NCBI GenBank assembly: GCA_024686055.1
Contig: JAIBDV010000012.1
Location: forward strand, 1 to 18,664
DNA from: Neptuniibacter sp.
GTDB taxonomy: Bacteria > Pseudomonadota > Gammaproteobacteria > Pseudomonadales > Balneatricaceae
Length of the DNA: 18,664 nt
Direction of reading: 5' to 3'
The notes below the pieces were generated by a model. The model did no database searches. It had not been told where the DNA came from and saw only the letters and a program-made list of their open reading frames with translations. Positions 7,746 through 14,960 of this stretch are shown here, in pieces (positions within the stretch are counted from its first letter, which is position 1; every line of letters starts with the position of its first letter). The position numbers were made by a program, and so were the translations under genes.

Positions 7746-7976
7746 TCAGCAACGGGAATCAGGCTCCAGCTCAAAGCGCGCAACCTCAGTCCCATCGGTT
7801 AAGCGTACGGTTTCGGTAAACATCACCAACGGCCGAATCCAGAGCGCCTGATCGCCATAACACTGACGATAGACCACGTGCCATTCCTCTGTTTCTGAGT
7901 GCCGGGCTGTATGCAGCACTTCATAACGTGCCCCTTTGTAATGCCGATAAAAACCGACTTCTACCTGTCTGAACAT
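7746..7976 (-). CDS. DUF1653 domain protein
   Basis: A 76-residue single-domain protein. It has the full DUF1653 pattern: YRHYKGARYEVLHTARHSETEE near the start (residues 10-31), then VVYRQCYGD, LWIRPLVMF and a C-terminal RFELE. The family is a small beta-rich module widespread in bacteria, with no established function. The ATG at 7976 has GAGG about 9 bases upstream. It lies 28 bases after the membrane-anchored hypothetical gene on the same strand, so the two are probably co-transcribed. From memory, Pseudomonas has a comparable small gene between fadB and its uspA-like gene. Confidence 0.9.
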   Translation of the reverse strand: MFRQVEVGFYRHYKGARYEVLHTARHSETEEWHVVYRQCYGDQALWIRPLVMFTETVRLTDGTEVARFELEPDSRC

Positions 7977-8004
7977 CCTTAATACCCTCTACTAACATCA
8001 ATGA

Positions 8005-8511
8005 TCAAAATCGAGCATCCATGATTCGCTGCAGCTGCGTTTTAAGCAGATCCAACGTTTCCATATCACCCCTTTCATGCCAGTACACAGACACCTGAAC
8101 CGGCGTTGATTCCAGCGCTACTGCGCCCTCAGGCAATACAGCCAGCACCTCGGCAATCTGCGCCAGCTGACTTTCATCAAGCAGGTTTTCACCTTGAGCC
8201 CAGCTCCAACCATCAGGCAGCCCATCACTGGCAATTGACGTCACCCGGTGCACCTGCCAGGGCACCAGCGCCTCCGACTCCTTACGATCCATGTTACTGC
8301 GCATCAAGCGATATGCGGGCACGGTGATGATTTCAGGCTCTACCTCCCCTGCTGCACGGGGTGTTGTCAACCGCGCCAGCTGAACGTTATAGCCCAGTGA
8401 GCGTGCATGCAGCCGTAACTTTGCCTGAAATCGTTCCCGCGGGGATGGCATCATCCACATCATCGAGCCAATAAAAGACATCATGATCACAATGATAATG
8501 GTCCATTTCAT
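8005..8511 (-). CDS. Single-pass membrane-anchored hypothetical protein
   Basis: A 168-residue protein of unknown function. Residues 3-20 (WTIIIVIMMSFIGSMMWM) form an N-terminal membrane anchor. A basic amphipathic segment follows (PRERFQAKLRLHARSLGYNVQLARL), then a soluble domain with conserved-looking tryptophans in VPWQVHR and DGWSWAQGE. I recall similar short anchored proteins at this position in Pseudomonas. A GTG at 8517 would add two residues, but GGAGG lies 8 bases before ATG 8511 and only 2 before the GTG, so the ATG is preferred. It is the first gene of a leftward pair with the DUF1653 gene and diverges from usp. Confidence 0.82.
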   Translation of the reverse strand: MKWTIIIVIMMSFIGSMMWMMPSPRERFQAKLRLHARSLGYNVQLARLTTPRAAGEVEPEIITVPAYRLMRSNMDRKESEALVPWQVHRVTSIASDGLPDGWSWAQGENLLDESQLAQIAEVLAVLPEGAVALESTPVQVSVYWHERGDMETLDLLKTQLQRIMDARF

Positions 8512-8572
8512 TTTCACAGCCTCCGGCTGAGCAAGCCAGGCACCCGGTAATAGAGCCCGTTACCTGTTAAAG

Positions 8573-8613
8573 TTGATTGATGTCAGATTAGCAGGAAAAA
8601 GAGCTGTGCTAAT
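8573..8613 (+). promoter_or_regulatory. Candidate FNR/ANR-type class II promoter of usp
   Basis: TTGAT-TGAT-GTCAG (8573-8586) matches the FNR/ANR consensus TTGAT-N4-ATCAA with a perfect left half and three of five bases in the right half. An extended -10, TG at 8605-8606 followed by GCTAAT at 8608-8613, would start transcription near 8620. That puts the site centre about 41 bases upstream, the class II position. An 8-bp inverted repeat AGATTAGC/GCTAATCT (8585-8592 and 8608-8615) overlaps both elements. Anaerobic induction is inferred, not shown. Confidence 0.45.
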
Positions 8614-8624
8614 CTCAGAACTAC

Positions 8625-8680
8625 GCCACCCCGGTGGCAGACCTTGCGCAGACAGGGTGCACGCTGCCCCTCACTGCGCA
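8625..8680 (+). promoter_or_regulatory. Structured 5' leader of usp (two hairpins)
   Basis: The first stem is GCCACC-CC-GGTGGC (8625-8638). The second is longer: TGCGCAG (8645-8651) pairs with CTGCGCA (8674-8680), then after a 2x2 internal loop AGGG pairs with CCCT and GCA with TGC around a CGC loop, giving 14 pairs with one bulged T. The Shine-Dalgarno lies 18 bases further on, outside both stems. Function is unknown; RNA stability or translation control is possible. Confidence 0.5.
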
Positions 8681-8710
8681 CTGTAACGATTGTATTGAAG
8701 GAGCCAAACC

Positions 8711-9166
8711 ATGAGCATTTACAACGTTATTCTGGTAGCCGTAGACCTCTCTTCTGAAGCCCAGCAGCTGGCCAGCAAAGCGCGAGAACTGGCCCACGCC
8801 AATAACGCCACACTGCACCTGGTTCATGTTATCGAGCCACTGAGCTTCGCCTATGGCGGCGATGTACCCATGGACCTGAGTTCCATTCAGGATCAGCTCG
8901 ACGAACACGCCCACAATAAACTGGCGCACTTTGGTGAGCGTATGGACTACCCGATCAGCGGCCAGCATGTTGTCAGCGGACACACTGAAACAGAAATCCA
9001 CCGACTGGCTGACTCTCTCAATGTCGATCTGATCGTCGTCGGCAGCCATGGCCGCCATGGCCTTGCTTTACTACTGGGCTCAACTGCCAATGGAGTACTG
9101 CACGGGGCTCACTGTGACGTACTGGCAGTACGTGTCCATGAAACTGAGGCCCCGGACAGCGAATAA
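8711..9166 (+). CDS. Universal stress protein, UspA family
   Basis: A 151-residue single Usp domain, the usual length for the family. It starts with the typical first strand NVILVAVDLS and carries a nucleotide-binding type loop GSHGRHGLALLLGS near residues 112-125, followed by the dimer strand CDVLAVRV. The Gly loop (G-x2-G-x8-G-S) suggests an ATP-binding Usp rather than a UspA-proper type lacking it. Usp proteins support survival in starvation, stress or anaerobiosis; the exact role is not predictable. AAGGAG lies 7 bases before ATG 8711. The upstream region has a candidate FNR/ANR promoter and a folded leader. Its stop codon is 10 bases from the convergent uup stop. Confidence 0.95.
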   Translation: MSIYNVILVAVDLSSEAQQLASKARELAHANNATLHLVHVIEPLSFAYGGDVPMDLSSIQDQLDEHAHNKLAHFGERMDYPISGQHVVSGHTETEIHRLADSLNVDLIVVGSHGRHGLALLLGSTANGVLHGAHCDVLAVRVHETEAPDSE

Positions 9167-9176
9167 GTCTGGCGGC

Positions 9177-11087
9177 TTATTCCTCCTGCAACGCCTCCAG
9201 CTCCAGCCAGCGCTCCATCAGGGTTTCCACCTGCTGTTCCTGCTGCTGGAGCTGTGCCAGCACCTCCGTCACATGGGCGTTGTCCTGCTCATAGAAGCTC
9301 GCCTCACCCGTCTGTACCTGCAGCGCTTCCAATGTAGACTCAGCATCCGCCAGAAGGCCGGGCAACAGATCCAGCTCGCGCTGTAGCTTATAGCTCAGTT
9401 TTTTCAGCTTCTTCGCATCAGCTTTAACCGGCTCAGGCTCAGGCGCGGGCACAGAGTCTGCTGACGCGGCAACAGGGGCTACCGACAGCTTTGTTTTCTC
9501 TGGCGCAACAACGTCCGGACGCTGACGTAACCAGTCGTTATAGCCACCCACATATTCAGCAACGACACCGTTACCTTCAAACACCAGCGTACTGGTCACC
9601 ACATTATCGAGGAAAGAGCGGTCATGGCTGACCAGCAACACGGTACCGTCAAACTTGAGCAGAATTTCTTCCAGCAATTCAAGTGTTTCGATATCCAGGT
9701 CGTTGGTCGGCTCATCCAGTACCAGTACGTTGGCAGGCATACTGAACAGCTTCGCCAGCAACACACGGTTAGTTTCACCACCGGACAAGGCCTTCACCGG
9801 GGTACGCGCACGCTCCGGGCTGAACAAAAAGTCATTCAGATAGCTGATCAGATGGCGGGACTTGCCATTCACCGTAATAGACTCACGGCCTTCAGCAATG
9901 TTATCTATGATGCTCTTCTCGCCATCGAGCTGGCCTCGCAACTGATCGAAGTAAGCCACTTCCATCTTGGTGCCAATACGCACTTCACCCTGCTGCGGCT
10001 CAAGCCGGCCCAGCAAAATATTCAGCAACGTACTCTTACCCGCACCGTTCGGTCCGATCAGACCGATGCGATCACCACGCTGTACCAGCAGGTCCAGATT
10101 ATTCAGCAACTGCTTGCCGCCGTAGGCCATCGACACACCGGCCAATTCTGCCACCAGCTTGCCAGAACGTTTGGCCTCCTCCAGATTGAAGGTTGCTTTA
10201 CCCTGACGCCCGAGTCGGTCTGCATGCTGATTACGCATTGTTTTCAACGCGCGCACACGGCCTTCATTACGGGTGCGGCGTGCTTTGATGCCCTGACGAA
10301 TCCACACTTCTTCCTGCGCCAGCCGTTTATCAAACAGCGCATTCTGCGTCGCTTCTTCTTCCAGCAGTTTTTCTTTTTGCTCCTGATAACTCAGATAGCT
10401 ACCCGGAAACGAGGTCAGCACCCCACGATCCAGCTCCACAATCCGGGTTGCCAGTTTTTCTACCAGTGCACGGTCATGGGAGATAAACAGCAGACCGCCA
10501 CGGAAGTTGAGCAACTGCTGCTCCAGCCACTCGATGGTCTCAATATCCAGATGGTTGGTTGGCTCATCGAGCAGCAACAGATCAGGCTCTTGCACCAGCG
10601 CCGCACCCAGTGCCGCACGGCGACGCCAGCCACCGGACAGCTCGGACATTTTCTTATCTGTTGGTAACCCCAGACGATCCATCACCCGGGCAACACGCTG
10701 CTCCAGGTTCCAGCCATCACAGGCTTCAATTTTATGTTGCAGGGTTTCCAGCGCAGCCATATCGTGCGCGTCTGCCGCCGTATCATAGGCCGTGCGCAAC
10801 GCCTGCACATCACTCAGTCCGGCGGTTACAACATCAGTGACAGAACGCTCATCGGCAACCGGCATCGCCTGCGGCAGGTCTGCTATACGACAGGCAGGGT
10901 CCTGCCAGAACTGACCACTGTCCGCATGGATCTGCTGACCAATCAACTTCAGCATGGTTGACTTACCGGCACCATTAAGGCCAACCAGTGCTACCCGCTC
11001 ACCCGGGTCGATCTGGAAATCGACCTCACCCAGCAGCGGCTTGTCCCCAAAGGCAACGGAGACTTTGTCTAAACGAATCAAAGGCAT
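9177..11087 (-). CDS. uup: ABC-F ATPase Uup
   Basis: A soluble duplicated ABC ATPase of 636 residues (E. coli Uup 635). Domain 1 has Walker A GLNGAGKST at 36-44, signature LSGG at 150-153 and Walker B LLLLDEPTNHLD at 170-181. Domain 2 has GPNGAGKST at 345-353, LSGGE at 434-438 and VLVLDEPTNDLD at 454-465. The basic ABC-F linker sits between them at about 235-300 (IRQGIKARRTRNEGRVRAL). After an Ala/Pro-rich stretch (about 527-556), a C-terminal coiled coil (560-636) matches the DNA-binding tail of Uup, which separates it from EttA and from YheS. ABC-F proteins act on the ribosome; Uup also affects transposon precise excision in E. coli. The Shine-Dalgarno before ATG 11087 is weak. It appears monocistronic. 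Confidence 0.95.
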   Translation of the reverse strand: MPLIRLDKVSVAFGDKPLLGEVDFQIDPGERVALVGLNGAGKSTMLKLIGQQIHADSGQFWQDPACRIADLPQAMPVADERSVTDVVTAGLSDVQALRTAYDTAADAHDMAALETLQHKIEACDGWNLEQRVARVMDRLGLPTDKKMSELSGGWRRRAALGAALVQEPDLLLLDEPTNHLDIETIEWLEQQLLNFRGGLLFISHDRALVEKLATRIVELDRGVLTSFPGSYLSYQEQKEKLLEEEATQNALFDKRLAQEEVWIRQGIKARRTRNEGRVRALKTMRNQHADRLGRQGKATFNLEEAKRSGKLVAELAGVSMAYGGKQLLNNLDLLVQRGDRIGLIGPNGAGKSTLLNILLGRLEPQQGEVRIGTKMEVAYFDQLRGQLDGEKSIIDNIAEGRESITVNGKSRHLISYLNDFLFSPERARTPVKALSGGETNRVLLAKLFSMPANVLVLDEPTNDLDIETLELLEEILLKFDGTVLLVSHDRSFLDNVVTSTLVFEGNGVVAEYVGGYNDWLRQRPDVVAPEKTKLSVAPVAASADSVPAPEPEPVKADAKKLKKLSYKLQRELDLLPGLLADAESTLEALQVQTGEASFYEQDNAHVTEVLAQLQQQEQQVETLMERWLELEALQEE

Positions 11088-11277
11088 GATAGATTCTCAT
11101 ATGCTTTACAGCGCGAAGGCGCTATTCTACTGCATTCGGTCATCAACCCGCACGGCACAGCGAGATAAAAAGCGGATGCTGACGCACCGGGTGAGTATTT
11201 GTAAGGATTTGCGGCGAACGATTTCGCTCCGACCGTATCGAACTAACTAACAACTTACCCTCGGGAGACTCGATGCC

Positions 11278-13296
11278 ATGCGCGTTTTCTGCATGATGCT
11301 GACAATATTGCTTTTTTTCCCCGCAATGTCGGCCACCGCCAGTATTAATACATCCTGGAAAAAAGAGCGCGCACTGTATCAGGCAGCTTTAAAAACGCCG
11401 GCCAGCAAGCGCATCAAAAAAATCAAAGCGACCCTGCCCAGGCTTGGTCACTACCCTTTACGGCCCTACCTTGAGTACCAGCTGATCTCCCGCCAGCTCA
11501 CCACGCGCTCTGGCAACCAGGTCCGTAGCTTCCAGAAAAAATACGCCGACTCACCGCTTATTCGAAACTTGCAGGCCGACTGGCTTTCGCTACTCTACCG
11601 AAAAGGCCTCTGGCGCAGCCACCTGAAAGAGTTTGATCGCCTGCCGCTGCGTGGTGCAACACAGGAATGCCGGCAACAAATTGTCCGTCTTAAAACCGGT
11701 GACCGGGCACTACGCAAGAAAGCACTGATTGCAGCAGAAGCACTCTGGACCGTAGGTAAATCACAGCCCAAAGCCTGTGACCCCCTGTTCGCCAGCTGGA
11801 AGAAAGCCGGCAAGTTAACCTCAGCCAAAGCACTGAAACGCTTCTGGCTCAGCGTCGAAAAACGCAACTACAGCATGGCCCGCTACCTGGAGCGCTACAT
11901 CAGTGCGCGTGGCGACAAAGCCCACGTAAAACGCTTCTGGGAGATAAAAAAGAGCCCCGCCCGCCTGTTTCGCCAGGTGCGCAAAACTGACGACCTGCAC
12001 ACCCTCGCGTTCGGCCTGAAAAGACTCCTGAGCAAACAGCCAGAACGTACGGTGAATTACTGGCTAAAAGTACGCACCGCTCGCAAACTCAGCATCGTGC
12101 AGCACGCCAGCATAGACACGATGCTGGCCCAGCGGCTGGTCACCAACAGCAGCGACAAGAAATTCAGTCTGATCGCCAGGCTGGACAAAAGCCACAGCAT
12201 CACTGAAGTCACCGAAGCACACCTGCGCCTGCTACTCCAGCAGCAGGACTGGCCCATGGTTGCAGCCCTGGTAAAGAAACTGCCAACCGAAACCCGCCAG
12301 TCCGACATCTGGAAATACTGGGAAGCCGTCGCACTCAAAAACACCAGCAAAAATGCCAGCCAGCAGAAAAAAGCCCACCAGTTGCTGCTGGGCCTGGCCA
12401 AGAAACGGCAGTATTACGGCTATCTGGCTGCAACCCTGACCAACCAGCCTTACAAACTGCAGGCTGACCATCCAGGCCAGAACAACGCTATTCGTAAAAA
12501 AATTGAGAACACTCCGGCTATCCTGCGCGCCATTGAGCTGAACCGGCTGGGCCGGAGCAGCCAGTCCGGCGCAGAATGGCGCACAGCAATGAAGAACCTC
12601 AGTGAAAAAGAGCAGAAGTATGCCGCACTGCTGGCCGACCGGTTAGGCTGGCACTTCACCGCCATTGTCAGCGCCGCCCGCGTGGGCGCCTGGGATCTGG
12701 TAAAAGCCCGTTTTCCACGCCCCTACGCTCAAACGTTCAAAAAGCTGGCCCGCAAACGCCAGATCGATGAAAACTGGGCACTGGCAATCGCCCGTCAGGA
12801 AAGCGCCTTTAACCCACGCGCCCGCTCCCGCGTGGGCGCACGAGGCCTGATGCAACTGATGCCACAGACCGCTCGCGAAACCGCACGCAAGCACAAAGTG
12901 TCCTACCGTTCGAAGAATCAGTTATTCAACCCCAGCACCAACATCAGCCTGGGCACCGCCTACCTCAGCGATATGCTGAAAAAATTTAACGGCAACCGCG
13001 CACTGGCCAGCGCTGCCTATAACGCAGGGCCCCACCGCGTGAGCCGCTGGATGAAGCAGCGTGGCTCGCTGCCACTGGACGTCTGGATAGAATCAATTCC
13101 GTTCAAAGAGACTCGCCAGTATGTGAAAAACGTCCTCACCTACCGCGTTATCTACCAGATGGATGCGGGACAGCGCGGCCGGTTTATGGAAAAGAATGAA
13201 ATTGCCCGCCTGAGCATCAAACCGATCTCAGCCAAACAGCTACTGGTACTCGCGTCACCAGGCTCAAACAACAAGGGAATTGCAGTAACACAATGA
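11278..13296 (+). CDS. slt: Soluble lytic murein transglycosylase Slt (GH23)
   Basis: A periplasmic exo-lytic transglycosylase that cleaves the MurNAc-GlcNAc bond of peptidoglycan to form 1,6-anhydro ends. It has 672 residues, slightly longer than E. coli Slt70. An N-terminal signal peptide (MRVFCMMLTILLFFPAMSATA) is cleaved near residue 21. A long basic alpha-superhelical region at about 25-480 corresponds to the Slt70 doughnut domain. The catalytic domain starts near 495 with Glu508 in IARQESAFNP, then GLMQLMP (523-529) and AYNAGP (580-585). GGGAG lies about 10 bases upstream of ATG 11278. The stop overlaps the tatD start as ATGA, so translation is coupled. The mature protein is very Lys/Arg-rich, consistent with binding acidic murein. 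Confidence 0.96.
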   Translation: MRVFCMMLTILLFFPAMSATASINTSWKKERALYQAALKTPASKRIKKIKATLPRLGHYPLRPYLEYQLISRQLTTRSGNQVRSFQKKYADSPLIRNLQADWLSLLYRKGLWRSHLKEFDRLPLRGATQECRQQIVRLKTGDRALRKKALIAAEALWTVGKSQPKACDPLFASWKKAGKLTSAKALKRFWLSVEKRNYSMARYLERYISARGDKAHVKRFWEIKKSPARLFRQVRKTDDLHTLAFGLKRLLSKQPERTVNYWLKVRTARKLSIVQHASIDTMLAQRLVTNSSDKKFSLIARLDKSHSITEVTEAHLRLLLQQQDWPMVAALVKKLPTETRQSDIWKYWEAVALKNTSKNASQQKKAHQLLLGLAKKRQYYGYLAATLTNQPYKLQADHPGQNNAIRKKIENTPAILRAIELNRLGRSSQSGAEWRTAMKNLSEKEQKYAALLADRLGWHFTAIVSAARVGAWDLVKARFPRPYAQTFKKLARKRQIDENWALAIARQESAFNPRARSRVGARGLMQLMPQTARETARKHKVSYRSKNQLFNPSTNISLGTAYLSDMLKKFNGNRALASAAYNAGPHRVSRWMKQRGSLPLDVWIESIPFKETRQYVKNVLTYRVIYQMDAGQRGRFMEKNEIARLSIKPISAKQLLVLASPGSNNKGIAVTQ

Positions 13297-14090
13297 ATGG
13301 CTGGACAGATATCTGCGTCAACCTGACAGACCGGCGCTTCGCCAACAAACAGGCCGACATTGTAGAGCAGGCAATCGAGGCAAATGTAAACCGCATGATC
13401 ATCGCAGGCACAGACCAGGCCAGCAGCGAAGCTGCCCTGGCGCTGTGTCAGCAACACCCTGAGCACCTGTTCAGCACGGCCGGGTTCCACCCCCATGATG
13501 CCAAAAATGCCACCGCCAGCGCCCTGTCCGCTATACAGGCACTATTACAGGAACCTGGCGTCGTCGCGGTGGGTGAAACCGGGCTGGATTTCAATCGGGA
13601 TTTTTCGCCACGACCACAGCAGATCAGCGTCTTTGAACGGCAGTTAGAGATGGCCGCCGAATTCAAAAAACCCCTGCTGCTACACGAACGCGATGCTCAC
13701 ACGGAACAAAGAGAGATTCTGAGCAGCTACCGAGACCACCTGCAGGGCGCAGTGCTGCATTGCTTTACCGGCGACCGTAAAGCCCTGTACAACTACCTGG
13801 ATCTGGATCTCTACATTGGGATTACCGGCTGGATTTGTGATGAGCGCCGGGGCGAGAGCCTGCGTGAGCTGATCAAGGACATTCCCGCTGACAGATTACT
13901 GCTGGAAACGGATGCTCCCTACCTGACACCACGGGATTACAAGCCCAAACCCAAAGGCGGCACTAACAGCCCCGCCCTGCTACCGCACATCGGCCAGACA
14001 GTTGCCAGGTTACGCAACGAAGACTGGCAACAACTGCAGTACCAGACCAGCGACAACGCCTGCCGACTGTTTCAGCTGCCAGGCAACTGA
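13293..14090 (+). CDS. tatD: TatD family 3'-5' exonuclease / metal-dependent hydrolase
   Basis: A TIM-barrel metal nuclease of 265 residues (E. coli TatD 260), linked to 3'-5' DNA/RNA exonuclease activity in repair; it is not a Tat transport component. It belongs to TatD proper rather than YcfH/YjjV: the start TDICVNLTDRRF has the TatD-type VNLT in place of the H-x-H motif. Other markers are STAGFHPHD (61-69), GETGLDFNRDF with Glu95, His131 in LLLHERDA, His156 in VLHCFTG, GITGWICDERRG and Asp207 in LLETDAPYL. It starts inside the slt stop codon (ATGA), indicating one mRNA. Its last 19 bases overlap the 3' end of the opposite-strand glutaredoxin-like gene. Confidence 0.96.
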   Translation: MNGWTDICVNLTDRRFANKQADIVEQAIEANVNRMIIAGTDQASSEAALALCQQHPEHLFSTAGFHPHDAKNATASALSAIQALLQEPGVVAVGETGLDFNRDFSPRPQQISVFERQLEMAAEFKKPLLLHERDAHTEQREILSSYRDHLQGAVLHCFTGDRKALYNYLDLDLYIGITGWICDERRGESLRELIKDIPADRLLLETDAPYLTPRDYKPKPKGGTNSPALLPHIGQTVARLRNEDWQQLQYQTSDNACRLFQLPGN

Positions 14091-14320
14091 GCCACAAACG
14101 CCAGCAACTGATCAGCATCAAAGGGCCAGCCCAGCTCCTGGCCCGAGTTTTCGCATACCAGCACCGGTATTCTCACTCCATATTGTTCAATAAGTGCGTC
14201 ACTTTGCGCAATATCCTGCGCTTCGACAACACAGTCCTGCACCAGACTCGATACGATAATACCTTCAGCTACTTCACACAGGTGACAACCTGCCGTAGTC
14301 ATTAATACCAGATTTTTCAT
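14072..14320 (-). CDS. Glutaredoxin-like protein (DUF836 type)
   Basis: An 82-residue thioredoxin-fold protein. The redox motif is C12-H-L-C15 in TTAGCHLCEVAEG, followed by the cis-Pro region YGVRIPVLVCENS (47-59) and the family-typical ending GWPFDADQLLAFV. This pattern (TAGCHLCE, GVRIPV, ELGW-FDA) defines the short glutaredoxin-like DUF836 family common beside core genes in gammaproteobacteria; substrate and partner are unknown. AGGA sits 4 bases before ATG 14320. It is transcribed toward tatD and overlaps its end by 19 bases, while its start faces away from the taxis genes across a 91-base gap. Confidence 0.92.
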   Translation of the reverse strand: MKNLVLMTTAGCHLCEVAEGIIVSSLVQDCVVEAQDIAQSDALIEQYGVRIPVLVCENSGQELGWPFDADQLLAFVAQLPGS

Positions 14321-14386
14321 AATATCCTGATCACAAACAAACCGGACAGAAGCTTACCAGAACGATTAAATCAGCGCCTGAAAACC

Positions 14387-14411
14387 GGCGCCAAAACCAG
14401 GGAATGGTGCC
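14387..14411 (+). promoter_or_regulatory. Hairpin presenting the Shine-Dalgarno of the PAS gene
   Basis: GGCGCC (14387-14392) can pair with GGTGCC (14406-14411) with one G-U pair, ending directly at the ATG. The 13-base loop holds the ribosome-binding sequence AGGGA. A short and possibly chance structure. Confidence 0.3.
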
Positions 14412-14945
14412 ATGAAAAAAAGACTCCCCCCCACCCCGACTCAGCAGGAAGTCAGTCTGAGTGATGACGAATTTATTGTCAGCAAAACCGATGGTGAAGG
14501 TAAAATCACCTATATCAACCGCGTATTCATGCAAACATCTGGCTACACCGAAGCCGAACTGCTAGACCAGAACCACCGTATGATCCGCCACCCGGACATG
14601 CCCCACGGCCTGTTCCAGCATATGTGGAACACCCTCAAAAATGGCAATGAGTTCATCGGCTTCGTAAAAAACCTTTGCAAGAACGGCGGCCATTACTGGG
14701 TCTTTGCACACGTGACCCCTGACCACGATGCCCAGGGCAGCTTTCGCGGCTACTACTCCGTACGCCGCAAGCCTGAAAAAAACGCCATCACCACCATCGC
14801 CCATCTTTACGACGCCATGAACCAGGTCGAGCAAAACAACGGTGGGCGCAGCGCCGCCAGCGCATCAGCCCAGCACATGCTTGAATACATCGCCGACAAG
14901 GAACTGAGTTACGACGAATTCATCTTGCAGCTCGACTCTCACTGA
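14412..14945 (+). CDS. Aer-like PAS domain protein (soluble sensor half of an energy-taxis receptor)
   Basis: A 177-residue soluble protein with one PAS domain (about 15-120) highly similar to the N-terminal PAS of E. coli Aer: IRHPDMP (58-64), then VKN..KNGGHYWV (85-97). R59, H60 and D62 correspond to Aer R57, H58 and D60, residues needed for FAD binding or signalling, so FAD binding is likely. F81 stands where Aer has Trp79. There is no membrane segment, HAMP or signalling domain; a short helical tail (125-177) follows. The next gene, 15 bases downstream, is a chemoreceptor without a PAS domain. The pair therefore looks like an Aer split in two, comparable to CetB/CetA of Campylobacter. AGGGA lies about 8 bases before the ATG. 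Confidence 0.9.
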   Translation: MKKRLPPTPTQQEVSLSDDEFIVSKTDGEGKITYINRVFMQTSGYTEAELLDQNHRMIRHPDMPHGLFQHMWNTLKNGNEFIGFVKNLCKNGGHYWVFAHVTPDHDAQGSFRGYYSVRRKPEKNAITTIAHLYDAMNQVEQNNGGRSAASASAQHMLEYIADKELSYDEFILQLDSH

Positions 14946-14960
14946 CCCAGGAGGCGCCCC

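Noticed and set aside
9161..9182. GAATAAG/CTTATTC dyad spanning the stop codons of usp and uup
   Set aside because: Both genes end in GAA-TAA, which creates the symmetry by itself; the 7-bp AT-rich stem lacks a GC core and U-run, so terminator function is not supported.
9624..10667. 347-codon open frame on the plus strand inside uup
   Set aside because: Antisense to an unmistakable ABC-F protein; low-complexity Gln/His/Thr composition and no start signal.
11110..11123. AGCGC-GAAG-GCGCT stem in the uup/slt intergenic region
   Set aside because: Only 5 bp, with no promoter or terminator context that I can align to it.
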